64,000 nucleotides of DNA from Flammula alnicola (lineage: Eukaryota; Basidiomycota; Agaricomycetes; Agaricales; Strophariaceae): positions 806,001 to 870,000 of the forward strand of contig JADNRV010000001.1 in assembly GCA_015499995.1 (NCBI GenBank), in the 5' to 3' direction. Under the pieces are notes generated by a model. That model saw nothing but the letters and a program-made list of their open reading frames with translations. It made no database searches and was not told the DNA's origin. Below are positions 23,879 through 36,000 of the stretch, piece after piece. The stretch's first letter is position 1, and each line of letters starts with the position of its first letter. A program made the translations under genes and the position numbers.

Positions 23879-24425
23879 GATGGATAGGGTCTCCCTTTCA
23901 GTTTATCTGACTTCTATCGCTAGGTACTTTATGGGAGGGGGCATAGATTTAATGGAGTTTGGTGTTAACAATATGACATTGACATTGTGAATCTGATTCT
24001 AGTTAGTCACGTGCTCGTGTTTGTTACATGCAGCATTTTTGCAGAAATTCGAGTCGCAGAGTCCAGACTAGCGTAGTATTCTAAGTTCTTTACATTACCG
24101 GCAGTTGGAAAGATCTCGAACCTTGCATAGAGCGCTTACAAAACCTCTACGCGATCTTGGCCCTTAAGACTACTCATGCTAGTACATGTCCGCAGTGCGC
24201 ACTCTTAACTTCGCAATCTCTACGAACCTATGTGAAAGCGGCCAAATAAATGTCTCTCGATTATTCGGAAAACCTATTATTCAACCCTGCGTTGCAAGGG
24301 ACTGAAAGTGGATATGCGTCAAGACTCCGAGTCAAAGGACACTTCTGAAATCCCGAAGTCCGTTCACGATAGTAAATGAAAGAACTGTGAAACAAGAACT
24401 GTGATAAACTTAGAGCGTCACGATC
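23879..24425. other. Intergenic: GCP3 promoter and TCTP 3' flank
   Basis: These 547 bp lie upstream of GCP3 and downstream of TCTP, both on the minus strand. I found no coding frame, tandem repeat or RNA gene. Confidence 0.5.
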
Positions 24426-25257
24426 TCAGAGCTTCACGGCCTTTGTGCCATGTTTCCAGAAGGTGAAATAGGCTGAAGGCACCGAGTCAATTTGTTGCTT
24501 ATGAAAAAGAAATAATATAAAACTTACGAGTGACACCATCCTCCTAATAACAAGCCCTTTATCAGTGGGTAAATATATTTAAATAATACGATTGACGTAC
24601 GCGATAGTTCAACAATCCTACCATGCCATCTGGATTCATGGATTCGCTGATATACTGTTAAGATATTAGAAGATTGTATTTCCTTTTTCAAATATGCAGG
24701 GCTCACAAATTCAAAGTCTTTGAAGTTTGCGATGATCTTCTTAGCATATGCGGCCGCGCCCTTCTCGAATTCCTGGACTGCATCGGGATCGGTCTCAGCT
24801 AATTTTTCTTTGACGGCCTTCATGTAACCCTGAAATAATTCGGTTATCGATCAGCTTAATTATGAAGGCATGTTGTTGAAGGGAAGATGACCTTAAGATA
24901 GGTGAGGTACGATTTTTTATCGAACGAGGTTTGTGCCAGTCTGAAGGAATGGACGACGTTGTTGACCTGAGAAGCACCCTCCTCCAGGCCCTCCTCTTGT
25001 TCCTCAGCGGAGGGATTGGCACCTATGATTTTACGTCAATAACTAGCGAGATTAAGAGGATAATATATCTGACCGATGTCAACATCTGCTCCAGCCTTTA
25101 CGGTGATCATTTGGCAGTCTACTTCGTAGACGATACCATCGACCTCCTTCCTGGAAGCGATTTCAGCAGGATCTTAAAGAAAATGTGGATGCACATACAT
25201 AGGGAATGCATCTGAGAAAAGCTCGTCGCCAGTAAGGAGATCCTCGAACAACAGCAT
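24426..25257 (-). CDS. TMA19: Translationally controlled tumour protein homologue (TCTP)
   Basis: A small, abundant, ribosome-associated and stress-responsive protein conserved in eukaryotes. The start MLLFEDLLTGDELFSDAFP is followed across introns by EVDGIVYEVDCQMITVKAGA and VDIGANPSAEEQEEGLEEGA. Next come NNVVHSFRLAQTSFDKKSYL, TYLKGYMKAVKEKL and the signature FYISESMNPDGMVGLLNYRE, with the last exon PYFTFWKHGTKAVKL. Length is about 168 residues, normal for the family. Six or so exons of 30-150 bp are needed, a dense intron pattern for such a short protein. The start codon is divergent from UTP15 across 158 bp. Confidence 0.96.
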
Positions 25258-25415
25258 GATGGGATAACGAATGAAATTTTATTCCAGTGGATAATGGAGC
25301 AGGAAGTTAAAACGGTTGTATCGATATCGGATCAGATCTTATCAGTCCGGAGGATTATGTAATCCCAGTCGCAAAATTTGAATTGTCCCAGGAACGCACA
25401 CAAGCAATATTTCGC
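25258..25415. promoter_or_regulatory. Compact divergent promoter, TCTP / UTP15
   Basis: Only 158 bp separate the TCTP and UTP15 start codons on opposite strands, so their promoters must overlap. The plus-strand frame of UTP15 is open back to 25383, but the only upstream initiation-like codon is TTG. The ATG at 25416 was therefore taken as the start. Confidence 0.6.
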
Positions 25416-27187
25416 ATGGACTACCAAGCTGTCGTGGTGAAGACTCACCGCCGTCCTCCAAGCTCAAAACATTCCGCGGAATCTAGATACTGGCGGCAAT
25501 TCAAACATCCCGTTTTTGTCAAGGAATATGCTCCAATCACGTCCGTTCACTTCTCTCCTTCAAGACCGCATAGGTACGCTGTGACTGCCGCCACACGAGT
25601 ACAAATTTACGCACCTCGCACTCAAAAGCTTACGAAAACCATCTCGCGCTTTAAGGACGTCGCCCGAAGTGGATGTATAAGGGAAGATGGAAAGCTCGTA
25701 GTGGCGGGTGATGACAGTGGCCTAATTCAAGTCAGTATGATTTTACATCCCAAGAATTTGCTCTTATTCTAGCTGGTATCAGGTTTTTGACATAAATTCT
25801 CGCGCTATTCTCCGCACCTTGGACTCTCATAAACAACCTGTTCATGTCACCAAATTCTCGTCTTTGTCACCAACCCACATCCTATCTTGCTCCGATGACA
25901 CTTCTGTAAAATTTTGGGACGTACCGTCGCAGACAGCGATTACGACATTTACAGATCATACGGACTACGTTCGTTCTGGCCAGGTTTCGACGTCGAGTCC
26001 TCACCTTATTTTAACTGGTTCCTATGATTCCACTGTCCGGCTGTTTGACACACGATCCGGGCGATGCGAGATGCTGATGACAGGGGGAGGAGGATCGGCC
26101 CTCTCAGGCAATGCTCCGGTTGAGCAAGTTTTAATGTTCCCATCTGGTACAGTTGCATTGTCGGCAGCGGGCCCAATCCTTCGAGTCTGGGACATTGTAG
26201 CGGGAGGTCGATGTACACGGGCCTTGTCAAATCATCAGAAGACCGTGACGGCTCTTGCTTTCAATGCATCAGGCAACCGACTTTTGACAGCAAGTCTCGA
26301 TCAAATGGTCAAGGTCTACGATGTCAGTACGTACAAAGTGGTCCATACCATGCGCTATCCTGCTCCTGTCTTGTGCTTGGCCGTATCAGTGAGAACATTG
26401 TTCTTCTGCACTGTATGAAAACTAATAGTACTTTTAGCCCGACGACACACACATCCTTGGAGGCATGTCGGATGGGACACTGTCTATTCGAAGGCGAAAT
26501 CCAAAAGCCAACGAAATTGTTCAGCAGGATCAACTGCCCCTTGACGTTCCAGCAATACTTTCCGATATCAATGTTGGACATGGAACTTTGCCTCAAAAGC
26601 GTCAATCCAAAACGTTGGGTGACATGGGAGAACTACGGCTCCTAACTCAAACATCTAAGAAACTTAAAGAATACGACAAATTCCTCAAGAATTTCAAATA
26701 TTCCGCAGCATTGAATTCAGTTCTCAAAAAGGTTTTTTCAGCTTGCCCCATTTTCCGTATTTACTTTCGCTGATTTGCGTCATTCTAGAATGTACCGCCC
26801 ACAGTTACCTTTTCGTTGATACAAGAGTTGATACATCGTGATGGACTTAGGATAGCTCTCGCAGGACGCGATGATGTTCTTCTTGAGCCCATCCTTCGTC
26901 TTCTCCTAAAATATGTTGCTGATCCTCGGTTTGGAGAGTTAGTGGCCGATATCACTTGCATTGTCCTTGGTAAGCTCGGCTTCTTTCATGATCATGATGG
27001 GTGAATTTTGACCAGGATCCTTCAAGACATGTACACACCCGTCATTGGACAGGCTCCTCTCATTGATGCCCTTTTCCTACGTCTACGAAAGAAGGTTGCT
27101 GCAGAGATCCGGTTTCAGGAAGAGGTAATCAAAGCCAAAGGAGCATTAACCATGATCCTATCATCTAGGATACTAGAAAGTTCATGA
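25416..27187 (+). CDS. UTP15: UTP15, U3 snoRNP (t-UTP) WD40 protein
   Basis: A subunit of the small-subunit processome (t-UTP subcomplex) that couples rDNA transcription to 18S pre-rRNA processing in the nucleolus. The N-terminus has RYWRQFKHPVFVKEYAPITS, a UTP15 hallmark. WD40 repeats run from about 25530 to 26480: FSPSRPHRYAVTAATRVQIY, SSLSPTHILSCSDDTSVKFW, SPHLILTGSYDSTVRLFDTR, NASGNRLLTASLDQMVKVYD. The C-terminal UTP15 domain includes KKLKEYDKFLKNFKYSAALN and LIQELIHRDGLRIALAGRDD, then QAPLIDALFLRLRKKVAAEI. I read straight through a potential donor at 27125, ending LTMILSSRILESS. Splicing there instead would give a different tail that reads into the downstream gene's 3' end. The stop lies 59 bp from the CTNNBL1 stop. 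Confidence 0.93.
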
Positions 27188-27246
27188 GGGAATTTGTTTA
27201 TCCTAGTTGGCGCTCAGTAGCTGTGTGGACTAGCAGCTTTGTACAT

Positions 27247-29684
27247 TCATGTTGTTTGCGTAGCATCTAGAGAAGATATCAGGGCCTGTAGGATAGTCCT
27301 CTGCGATGTTGTTGCTTCTGTTCCACTAGTTGCATAGTCATCATCAACGTGGTCGTGATATAGTCGCAAAGTTTGTAAGATGTCCTCCAGAGATTGGTTT
27401 CTTCGATCTAGCATTCGCAAAGCATGGTTTCGAATCTTCACAGGAACGTTAGCTGAAACTTAGCAATGATACTATAAGACTCACACCGTCGTCTTCCATC
27501 ATTAACCATGCCAAGATGTAATCCACGGTTTGCAGGGTGAAAAGGCCTCCATCAAGCCGTCGAATATAAAAGGCATCCTCAGCGTCTGAAGATAGACCAT
27601 GCTCGCCTTCTGTATTGAGAATATCCTAGTGCATTGTGAGGTTGATGTCCCTTGTACTTGCAAATACAGCAAACCTGTCTTTCTTTCTCTACCTCTGAGT
27701 CGGTAGTTTTCAAGCGTTTTCTAGCCCCATCACGGAGTTCAAGGAGCTTGTCGATTTTTTCGTATTCTCCCTCTACAAACTTTGCCAGAACGCGAATTCG
27801 ACAAGCTGAATCTGAGGGAAGATAGGTCAACAATGAAGAAATAATGCCAAGGATGTGTCCAATATCTTCCGAGGCGGTCTCAACGTTTGTTTTTTGACGC
27901 TTAGATGGCTATTAACGCACGTTAGAGTGAAATAACAGGAGAGTGAAGTGCACGAACCTTGCCCATGAATACGGTGAATAGGGTTTTCAGACCAAGAGCC
28001 TCGACGAAAGCTTCGCAAACAGGTGCTCCAGCCGGCCCGGACATGGCATAGTCCAGAACTTTGATGGAGCGGGATTTAGACTCGTGTTTCTCTCTTGTAA
28101 AATCGTTAAGTGATGGTTTATGCGATCTGAGGAGAAATAAACCATACTTTATCATAAGAATCATTAAGTCAGGCCCTTCTGCATCAAGGAATGTTTTTTT
28201 TATTGTCGGTTCACTCATGGCAGAGCATAAGGCATCGAACAAGTTTTCCATATATTCAGTTTCATCTGCATCAATAGGATCCCTCCGGCGAAATTGCTGC
28301 GTTTCATTTGGTAAACATCGTCAAAGAAGAGCAACAAAGGTCAACTCACGGAGAGAACTTTAAGAAGCAACTCTACACCATTACTTTCTCCAAGCAGTAT
28401 TTTATTTCCAGTGCTGTTTTGCAAAAGTATGCACAATAATTCTGCGGAATAACCGCGATTTTCATCATGGGTTTTGGATTGAATGCGATTCAAAAGCCAC
28501 TCAAGGATCTTTGTCTTTGAGACCAGATTGGAAGCTAGGGCAGGATTAAACCCAATCACATTTTCGAATATCCCTAGGAAATGATTCAGAAAAGAGCGGA
28601 GCAACATTGAAAGGCATCCCACCTAAGACATGAAAGACACCTTGCCTATCTGCCTCCTCCTGCTCGTTAAGGCGCATTAGATTATCGACCAACAGCTCCA
28701 GGGCAGAGTTTGCAACCTAATATCCGGTAAGCTGCGAAGTTGACCAATTGTTTTTCAAAAGTGCTAACCAATCCTTCAATCAAAATTTCAATGCCTCTTG
28801 AGCCTTTTCGTAATCTTTGCCCTCGTATTCAATCTCAGCATCTTCATCGGTAAGCTCGTACACCAGTTCGACAACGTCAATTACGATGTCCACATTTTCA
28901 TGAGTCAGGAGGCCCACAAGCAAGGTTAATGACCCCGACTGCACTAGTTCTGGATATGCTAATAATGGAGACTGGGAAAGGGGAAGCAATGCCTTTATAG
29001 CACTATCGAGATCCGCCTCTGAGTCAATGAACCTTGAATAAGTGGAGTCAGTGAAAGCAGGAACAAATGGCAGAAAGGGCATGTGTGCAATGACTTACTT
29101 CGAGGGTTCGTCAGGATATTTAGAACGCTGATCTTGGTTTTTGTTGACCGCACGCTCGAGGGCTTGTAAAGATCTCCGGACTTGCATGATAGACATGTCT
29201 TGTGCCTTGTTGTTAAATATGAAACTTATACGCCGAGAGTTGCATGTCGAAGGAGTTGCGACTCACCTCATCTTCAATAGTTTCTCCTTCTGTTTTGTCA
29301 AATATGTTCAGAATTTCTTTCTGTTCAGACGTCAACCCTCCTCCAAAAAAGCGACCTTCTTCGTCCTCTTCGGCAAAGTAATCCGCATCACCACCTGGAG
29401 CAAAACCTCTTTCATTGTCGTCGTCTGCTTCTTCTACAGTCGCTCTATTTGATCGGGTTGTGGTACGGTGGTTCTTGCTATTCCCATCTGAGATAGGAAT
29501 CGCTCTCGACACCGAGTCCGTATCCATCTTTAATTTCTTTAAAATCTCGGGACTGGGATTGTCGGGAAGCTTTCGTTTGCTTCCCCCGATAGGAAGCTTG
29601 GGAACCTAGAAAAAGATTTAGTGAAATGCATGAGTTACCATTATCATTTTTCAGGCTCACTTTGAAGAGTTTGTCGATATCCAT
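27247..29684 (-). CDS. CTNNBL1: Beta-catenin-like protein 1 (CTNNBL1), armadillo-repeat splicing factor
   Basis: A nuclear armadillo-like protein associated with the Prp19/CDC5 spliceosomal complex. The start MDIDKLFK joins, across an intron at about 29605-29660, to VPKLPIGGSKRKLPDNPSPE and ILKKLKMDTD, a basic nuclear-localisation segment typical of the family. An acidic linker follows (DNERGFAPGGDADYFAEEDE). The helical repeat region includes DIVIDVVELVYELTDEDAEI, LLVDNLMRLNEQEEADRQGV and LGIFENVIGFNPALASNLV (about 28540-28860), then ENRGYSAELLCILLQNSTGN. Towards the end, ACRIRVLAKFVEGEYEKIDK and IRNHALRMLDRRNQSLEDIL match the conserved C-terminal part. About ten introns. The family is absent from budding yeast but usual in filamentous fungi and animals. 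Confidence 0.94.
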
Positions 29685-30095
29685 GTTCAGGCCTGCAGAC
29701 GAAGTTTGGCACCAATTCCAGAGTGCGTAAAATGAATTGTTACCGAGAACCCCAATTAGCGCAACTGTCCCTCCTCGAGGACTGCACTGTGGAGTGAAAG
29801 GGTGAGGTGATGTCCGAGTTCGATGACAAGAGCGGATTCAGGCCGAGTTTCTGAGTTGTACCGTCTCTGAGCGGTGGTAGTTACTGAATGCCGCGAGTTG
29901 TATGTACGTTAACGTCGAGAGACAATCGAGAGAGGACTTAGTCTTGTGCTTGACCAATGTAAGGTCAACCGGTCACGAGACTTCATTCCTTCAGAAATAC
30001 AACGCTTGAACAAGCATTGGACTTCGGGTCCCCTTCATCACTTTTTGGTGAAACTCAGTCTACATCTTCCCAAACCTCCCTCATGCCCTTTGACT
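29685..30095. promoter_or_regulatory. Divergent promoter region, CTNNBL1 / TRA1
   Basis: These 411 bp separate two divergent start codons. The TRA1 frame is open upstream to 29946 but contains no ATG there. No clear TATA box or repeat was recognised. Confidence 0.5.
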
Positions 30096-33000
30096 ATGGC
30101 CACACCTTCACCAATGAATCACGTACCTAACTCTGTTGCCATGTCCGACCTTGAAGTCAGGGTTTCTCGTATGGCAGACCCTACTATTGGTATGTGCATG
30201 ATGTTAATCAATGCGAGTGACAATAGCTCATGCTTTTGAAATTCAGAACTCCGGGTCAGGCATGTACTGGCCTGCGAAATTCGAGAAATGTTGGATACTG
30301 TTCGTGATTCTGAATCGGCACGCGCTTTGCCAAACATTGTTCGACCACTAGTCGATTTACTTCGAAATGGCGAACCTGCATTTCAAAAGGATACGCTGGA
30401 ATATCAATTTCGCCGCGTTCTATTTGAAATCCTCAATCGTCTCCCTGTGAGCGAATCCATTCGAGTTCATATAGGCGCCATCTTTTCCTGTATGATACAC
30501 GTTATTCGCAACGACAATGAAGACAACGGTCAAACTGCTTGCAAGACCCTGGTCGACCTCATTCGTAGCTATCGATCTGTCACAGCAGAGAGTTCGACAG
30601 AGTTCGTCGCGATCTTTCAAGAGGCCTACCAAAATATGAAAGGTCTTGTCGATCAGTATCTCTCTGAGGATTCCCTCCAAGTCGATCCGAACACTGCTTT
30701 ACCCGCCCTGCGTAGCTTCAAAGTGCTTGGCGAGATGGGAATGGTGATGGTAATGATGTCCCAAGTCCAGAGAAATCTGGTTTCTTCGACTATACAGGGA
30801 TCGACGTCATATGCATTCGAAGTGTTGGGCCTTGAATCTCCTGCTCAACACAAAACACGAGTGGATTTTGAAGCAATGGGAGGCATCTGGGCCGGAGTAG
30901 CACCCTCAATTAGGAATACAGGTCTCTACAGTGACTTCATTCAAGCACAGATAAAGGTGCTATTTCCCTTTCGTCTTTCATACCATCACTCATAATACCT
31001 TCCAGATGCTTTCTTACCTTGCCTATGTCATGCGTTTCGCCACCGACCTTGCGGACTCACACGGTGAAACCCTTATCCTGAGTGCTCTGCGTCTCCTGCA
31101 GGATTGTCCTCCGAATGGAATTACAATGAGAAAGGTGAGTCTGGTGACTGGATTGCTAGCGCCTGCTTATATTCATACTTTCTCCAGGAATTAATGGTCG
31201 TCTTCCGCCATTTGATGGGTACACCTCATCGACGCGCGCTGTTTGGCCGCCTCGACAAGCTTTTTGATGAAAGGGTTCTTTTGGGCACAGGGATCGCCAC
31301 GAAAGAGGCTTTGCGGCAAGTTTACCGCTCTGTTACCTTGCCCGTCTATTAACTCCAAATATTACAGTAACAATGTATATACCGCCGTGGCAGACCTCGT
31401 TCACCACGTTAGGAGCGAGTTGACAGCATCGCAACTCGAACGCATCGTCCACGTTTATTCGTCTATGATGCATAATCCTTCCCTCGCATTTAATCTTCAC
31501 ACACTGTTCGCCAAAATGATGTTTGGATTGGCAGATGCCATACTTGCGAAGGAGACAGCCCAAGGTGCGGCCCGACTCTTGGAAGCTATGTTTGAAACAT
31601 GCCTCGAGAGGCTAGAAGGCCTTTGCGTCGTGTATTCAGAGGTTTCTCCTGCTTCGGAGAAAAATAAAGAGAAATCGACTGCAACTTCTACGACAGACGG
31701 TATGCCTGATCCAGCCCTTATCGAGAAGACAAGGCCCGTCGGTGGAGCCGTCTATTTAATCGAAAAGCCTGAGGAAGTTATCCATGGCAAGTAATGTCAA
31801 CTACATTGATGAGCCACTTATATCTAACTGATCCATTTCAGATTCTCGCAATATGTTCAGAACGCTCCTCCACGGTTTTCGCGTATGTCTTACTTCGTTG
31901 AAAAAGTGTGAGGCTCCAACACCGGACGGTACTTTGATCTTCCGCTTCTTCGAAGCCTGTGTCCGCTGCATGTCTTTGTTTGATTCGGATCCACGCATGC
32001 CGGAGCAAAATGAACCTATCGAGTGGTTTGGACATGCTTTGACGGAGGTCAACCTGCATGTTTTTCAAGAAGTTTGGACCCACAAAATAGAGTTTTTCTT
32101 CGAGCACGCTAAAAAACGAATTATGCTCCTCAACGTTTGCCAACATCTTTTCACGCGCGACACAACATCAGCAACACTCCTTGCCATCGTTCTTAGGTTC
32201 CTTGTTGACCGGCTCCCTCTGCTCGGAGACTACGACGATTTGACTGCCGCATCAACAATCCGCCTGTATAAAATGGCTTTCGGAGCCGTTGCAGCGCACC
32301 CTTCGACCAATGAAGCAATCCTTGCGTCTCATGTTAGCAAGTTGCTCATGGACTGCTTTCCCCTGGCTGCGAAGGCAAAGAAACCCACGAATTACTTTCA
32401 CTTGCTGAGGGCCCTTTTCAGAGCCATTGGCATTGGAGGAGGGCGATATGAATTGCTATATAACGCAGTAGTCCCACTCCTGCCCGAAATGCTGGAAAGT
32501 TTGAACAGGCAACTTCTCTCATCCGAGGGACAGACTCGGGACATGATTGTGGAACTCTGTCTCACCGTTCCATTGCGACTGACCCACCTTCTTCCTCATC
32601 TGACCTATCTCATGCAGCCTTTGGCCTTGGCCCTGAGAGGAAATCAGGATCTTGTTTCACAAGGCCTGAGGACATTAGAATTATGCATTGACAACCTTAC
32701 TCCCGATTTCCTTGACCCTACCCTCAGTACAGTCCTTCGTGATCTGATGGAAGCTTTATTCAGCCATCTCAAGCCCTTGCCCGCCTCTCATCATCCAGCC
32801 CACACCACAATTCGTATCTTGGGTAAACTGGGGGGTCGAAACAGGCGCTTGCTTACAAAAGAGCCTGCTTTAAATTACCGCCACCACTCCGAACCCGCCA
32901 GACTCGCCATTTCATTCAACGGAATTGTCGAGAAAATCGAAATGGGTCCAGTAGCCTTGCTAGCATCGCGCAGCATTAGTAAGGCTTCGTCGCTTGATCG

Positions 33001-36000
33001 CGCCCATGCATACAACTACCTGGAAAATTGCTTATCGATTCTCTTTCATGAGGTATTTACTGTCTTTGATCTCTTTGCACGGAATTGACATGCTTGTAGG
33101 GGGTCAATGGACGTAACATGGAAGAAACGTTTGTCAGCACTTTGGAGGGCGTATTTGATGCACTGCATTTTCCAGAGGTTCAAGAGCAAGCAGAGGCTTT
33201 CGTCCGAAGGCTAGGCAATGCAGTCTTCGAGGAAGAATTTCGCCGTGCTCAATCGCGCGATGTAGGAATACGTCCAACTCCTGGCATTCTTTTATCCTGC
33301 TACCTCGATGCTTTCCCACACGCGCTGGCGCGCGACCAACCAGAACAAGCGAATAAAGCTCGTCTAGTCATTTCTTCTATTGTGGACGACCTCATCGCAC
33401 TCAACTCCAGGCCTAATGTGACTCAACAGGAAATCATGTTAATTTTACACCAAATTGCCAATCGGTTCACTGCCCTATGTCTTGATGATTCGTGGAGTCG
33501 GAAGAGTGCTGGTTGCAATGGGATCAAAATCATGGCTCGAACGCCCGAATTGGGGACCAAGTGGATCATGGATCGTGAAGTAGACCTTTATCGTACCCTT
33601 CTGCACATCCTCAAGGACCTTCCCTCCGATCTTCCACGCGATGTTGGTGATGTGGTTGAAGTTCTCATGGCAGTTCTCCGCATTAGTAACGCCCAGCTCG
33701 ATTTCCAAGGCGAAGCAGCCGCCCACCAGGCTCGTAATAAGCTGGTTCACACAGTTGGAATTTTCTTTCCAGAACTTCAAAGTCCGAACCCTTTAGTTCG
33801 GCAGGCTGCGCAAAAATGCATCGGTCTTCTCGTCAACCTGAGTGGCAGACCTGCTGTCGATCTCTTGATGCCTCATAGAGACCGTATGCTTATGGGGATT
33901 TTCACAAAGCCCCTTCGAGCCCTGCCTTTCTCAAAACAAATCGGTATGATTGAAGCCATCCGATATTGCGTCAGCTTGGATCCGCCATTGGTGGAACTCA
34001 ACGACGAACTTCTTCGACTCCTGCACGAAGCATTGGCTTTAGCCGATGCCGACGACGCGCAGCTCCTGGGTCCTAGAAATCTTCGGCAAGGAGGATTGGA
34101 AGTTATAAAACTTCGAGTGGCATGCATAAAATTGCTGACTGCATCGATGCCATTGACGGATTTCTTTTCGCGACAACACCAAACACGCCAGAGGTAAGGA
34201 GGTTCCCTCTTACTGCCATTGTCATATCCTGACCTATTTTCACCATTCTCAAGAGTTACAGGCCTCTATTTCAAATCATGTATTCACCTTCCCCAGAAGT
34301 CAAAGACGTTGCTCACGAAGGACTTCGTATGGTTCTTACGCACCAGAATCGTTTGCCTAGGGAGTTGCTGCAGACCGGCCTGCGACCGATTCTGATGAAC
34401 CTTGCTGACCCGAAACGCTTGTCGGTGCCAGGTTTAGAAGGATTGGCTCGTCTTCTGGAGCTCCTGACGAACTACTTCAAGGTTGAAATTGGTCACAACT
34501 CCTCGATCATTTCCGCATCGTGGCCGATCCTCAGCTACTACAAGAATCATCAAAACTTTCTTTAGACGATAATGAGGGCATCACAAAATTGGTCCGGCTC
34601 GCAAACATCTTCCACCTCCTTCCATCTGCCGCCAATATTTTTCTTGAACCCCTCGTCAATGCAATTGTTCAAACTGAAGCCCAGATGCATTTTTCAACGC
34701 GGAGCCCTTTTTCTGAACCTTTGGCTCGATATCTTGATCGGTACCCAGCAGAAGGTATAGATCTCTTCCTTCGACACCTCCAATACCCCCGACAACTTAG
34801 AACTCTGCGGAGCATAGTACAAGCAAATCTGGCTCCCAATCTCATACGTGAATTAGCCTCACGAACGCCGACACTTGTCAACCGCTTAAGATCAGGCAAC
34901 GAGAGGAATATTGTCATCGCTGTGCTGAGTCTGTTTGATGATCTCGGAAGCTTGATACCTTCCTGGATTACTCAGAACAGTTATGCAATCAGTGCTGTTG
35001 TTGATTTATGGCAAACCAGCCTGCCTCCGCCAGAAAATCTTGCTGCCGTGATCACAGATGTCGTGCACCGATATTCCTTGATGCTTTCAATATTTATAAA
35101 AGCACTCAGGGAATCGCCCCGCATTGATTTACTCTTTGAAGTCACTTCGCTCTATACATTCAACCTTGACATAGATGTCACCGGAACAACAAAATTTCTC
35201 TACGACCATGTGGCGTTGAGTGAGGACACCCTTTTCAAGCGGAATATCTTGATGCGATTCCTGACCTGGTTCAACGACCCTGCATACACGTTCGCTCAAA
35301 AGGCTTGCTTTATTCATTACATTATGACACCCATCCTTTTGATCCAAGCAAAGCGGCCTAAGACGACGGAGAGCCTGATCGATCCGGATTTCGTCCACCA
35401 AATCCATCGCATTATATGGCAACCGATGAATGACACAACTACGTTCTCGGAGGTTGACGACATGTTCAAGATTGAGATACTCCATTTAACCACCATCTTG
35501 GTCCAGTATTACCCCGATCTTCTTGACGATGTCCGAAAGGATATCATGAAGTATGCATGGTCCTACATTACCTCAAGTGATGACATTATCGTCAAACAAA
35601 CAGCCTACCTCCTTGCTGCACGCTTCTTCGCAGCCTTCCCAACTCCTCAAAAGTTTATATTACGGGCGTGGACAGGACTTCTTCGTACTCCTCATCCCGA
35701 AGGGCGCGTAGTGCTCCGTCAAGAAGCGTTGGCAATTCTTGCGCCCTCACTTCCTAAATCCGAAGCAACAGAATCAGGGCACCCTGTTTGGGCAAAAACA
35801 ACTCGAAGGTTACTGGCAGAAGAAGGATTAGTATCCATGATCACAATATATCACCTTATTGTGAAGCAACCTCAACTCTTTTTCCCTGTTCGCTCACTCT
35901 TCGTCCCGCATATCGCAAACTCTCTCAATAAACTCGGGATAAATGGATCGGCTGCCCTGGACTCTCGGCTTCTCTCCGTTGATATTTTGCATGTAATTTT

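Noticed and set aside
30420..30680. Minus-strand open frame inside TRA1
   Set aside because: It is the shadow of a well-supported HEAT-repeat exon.
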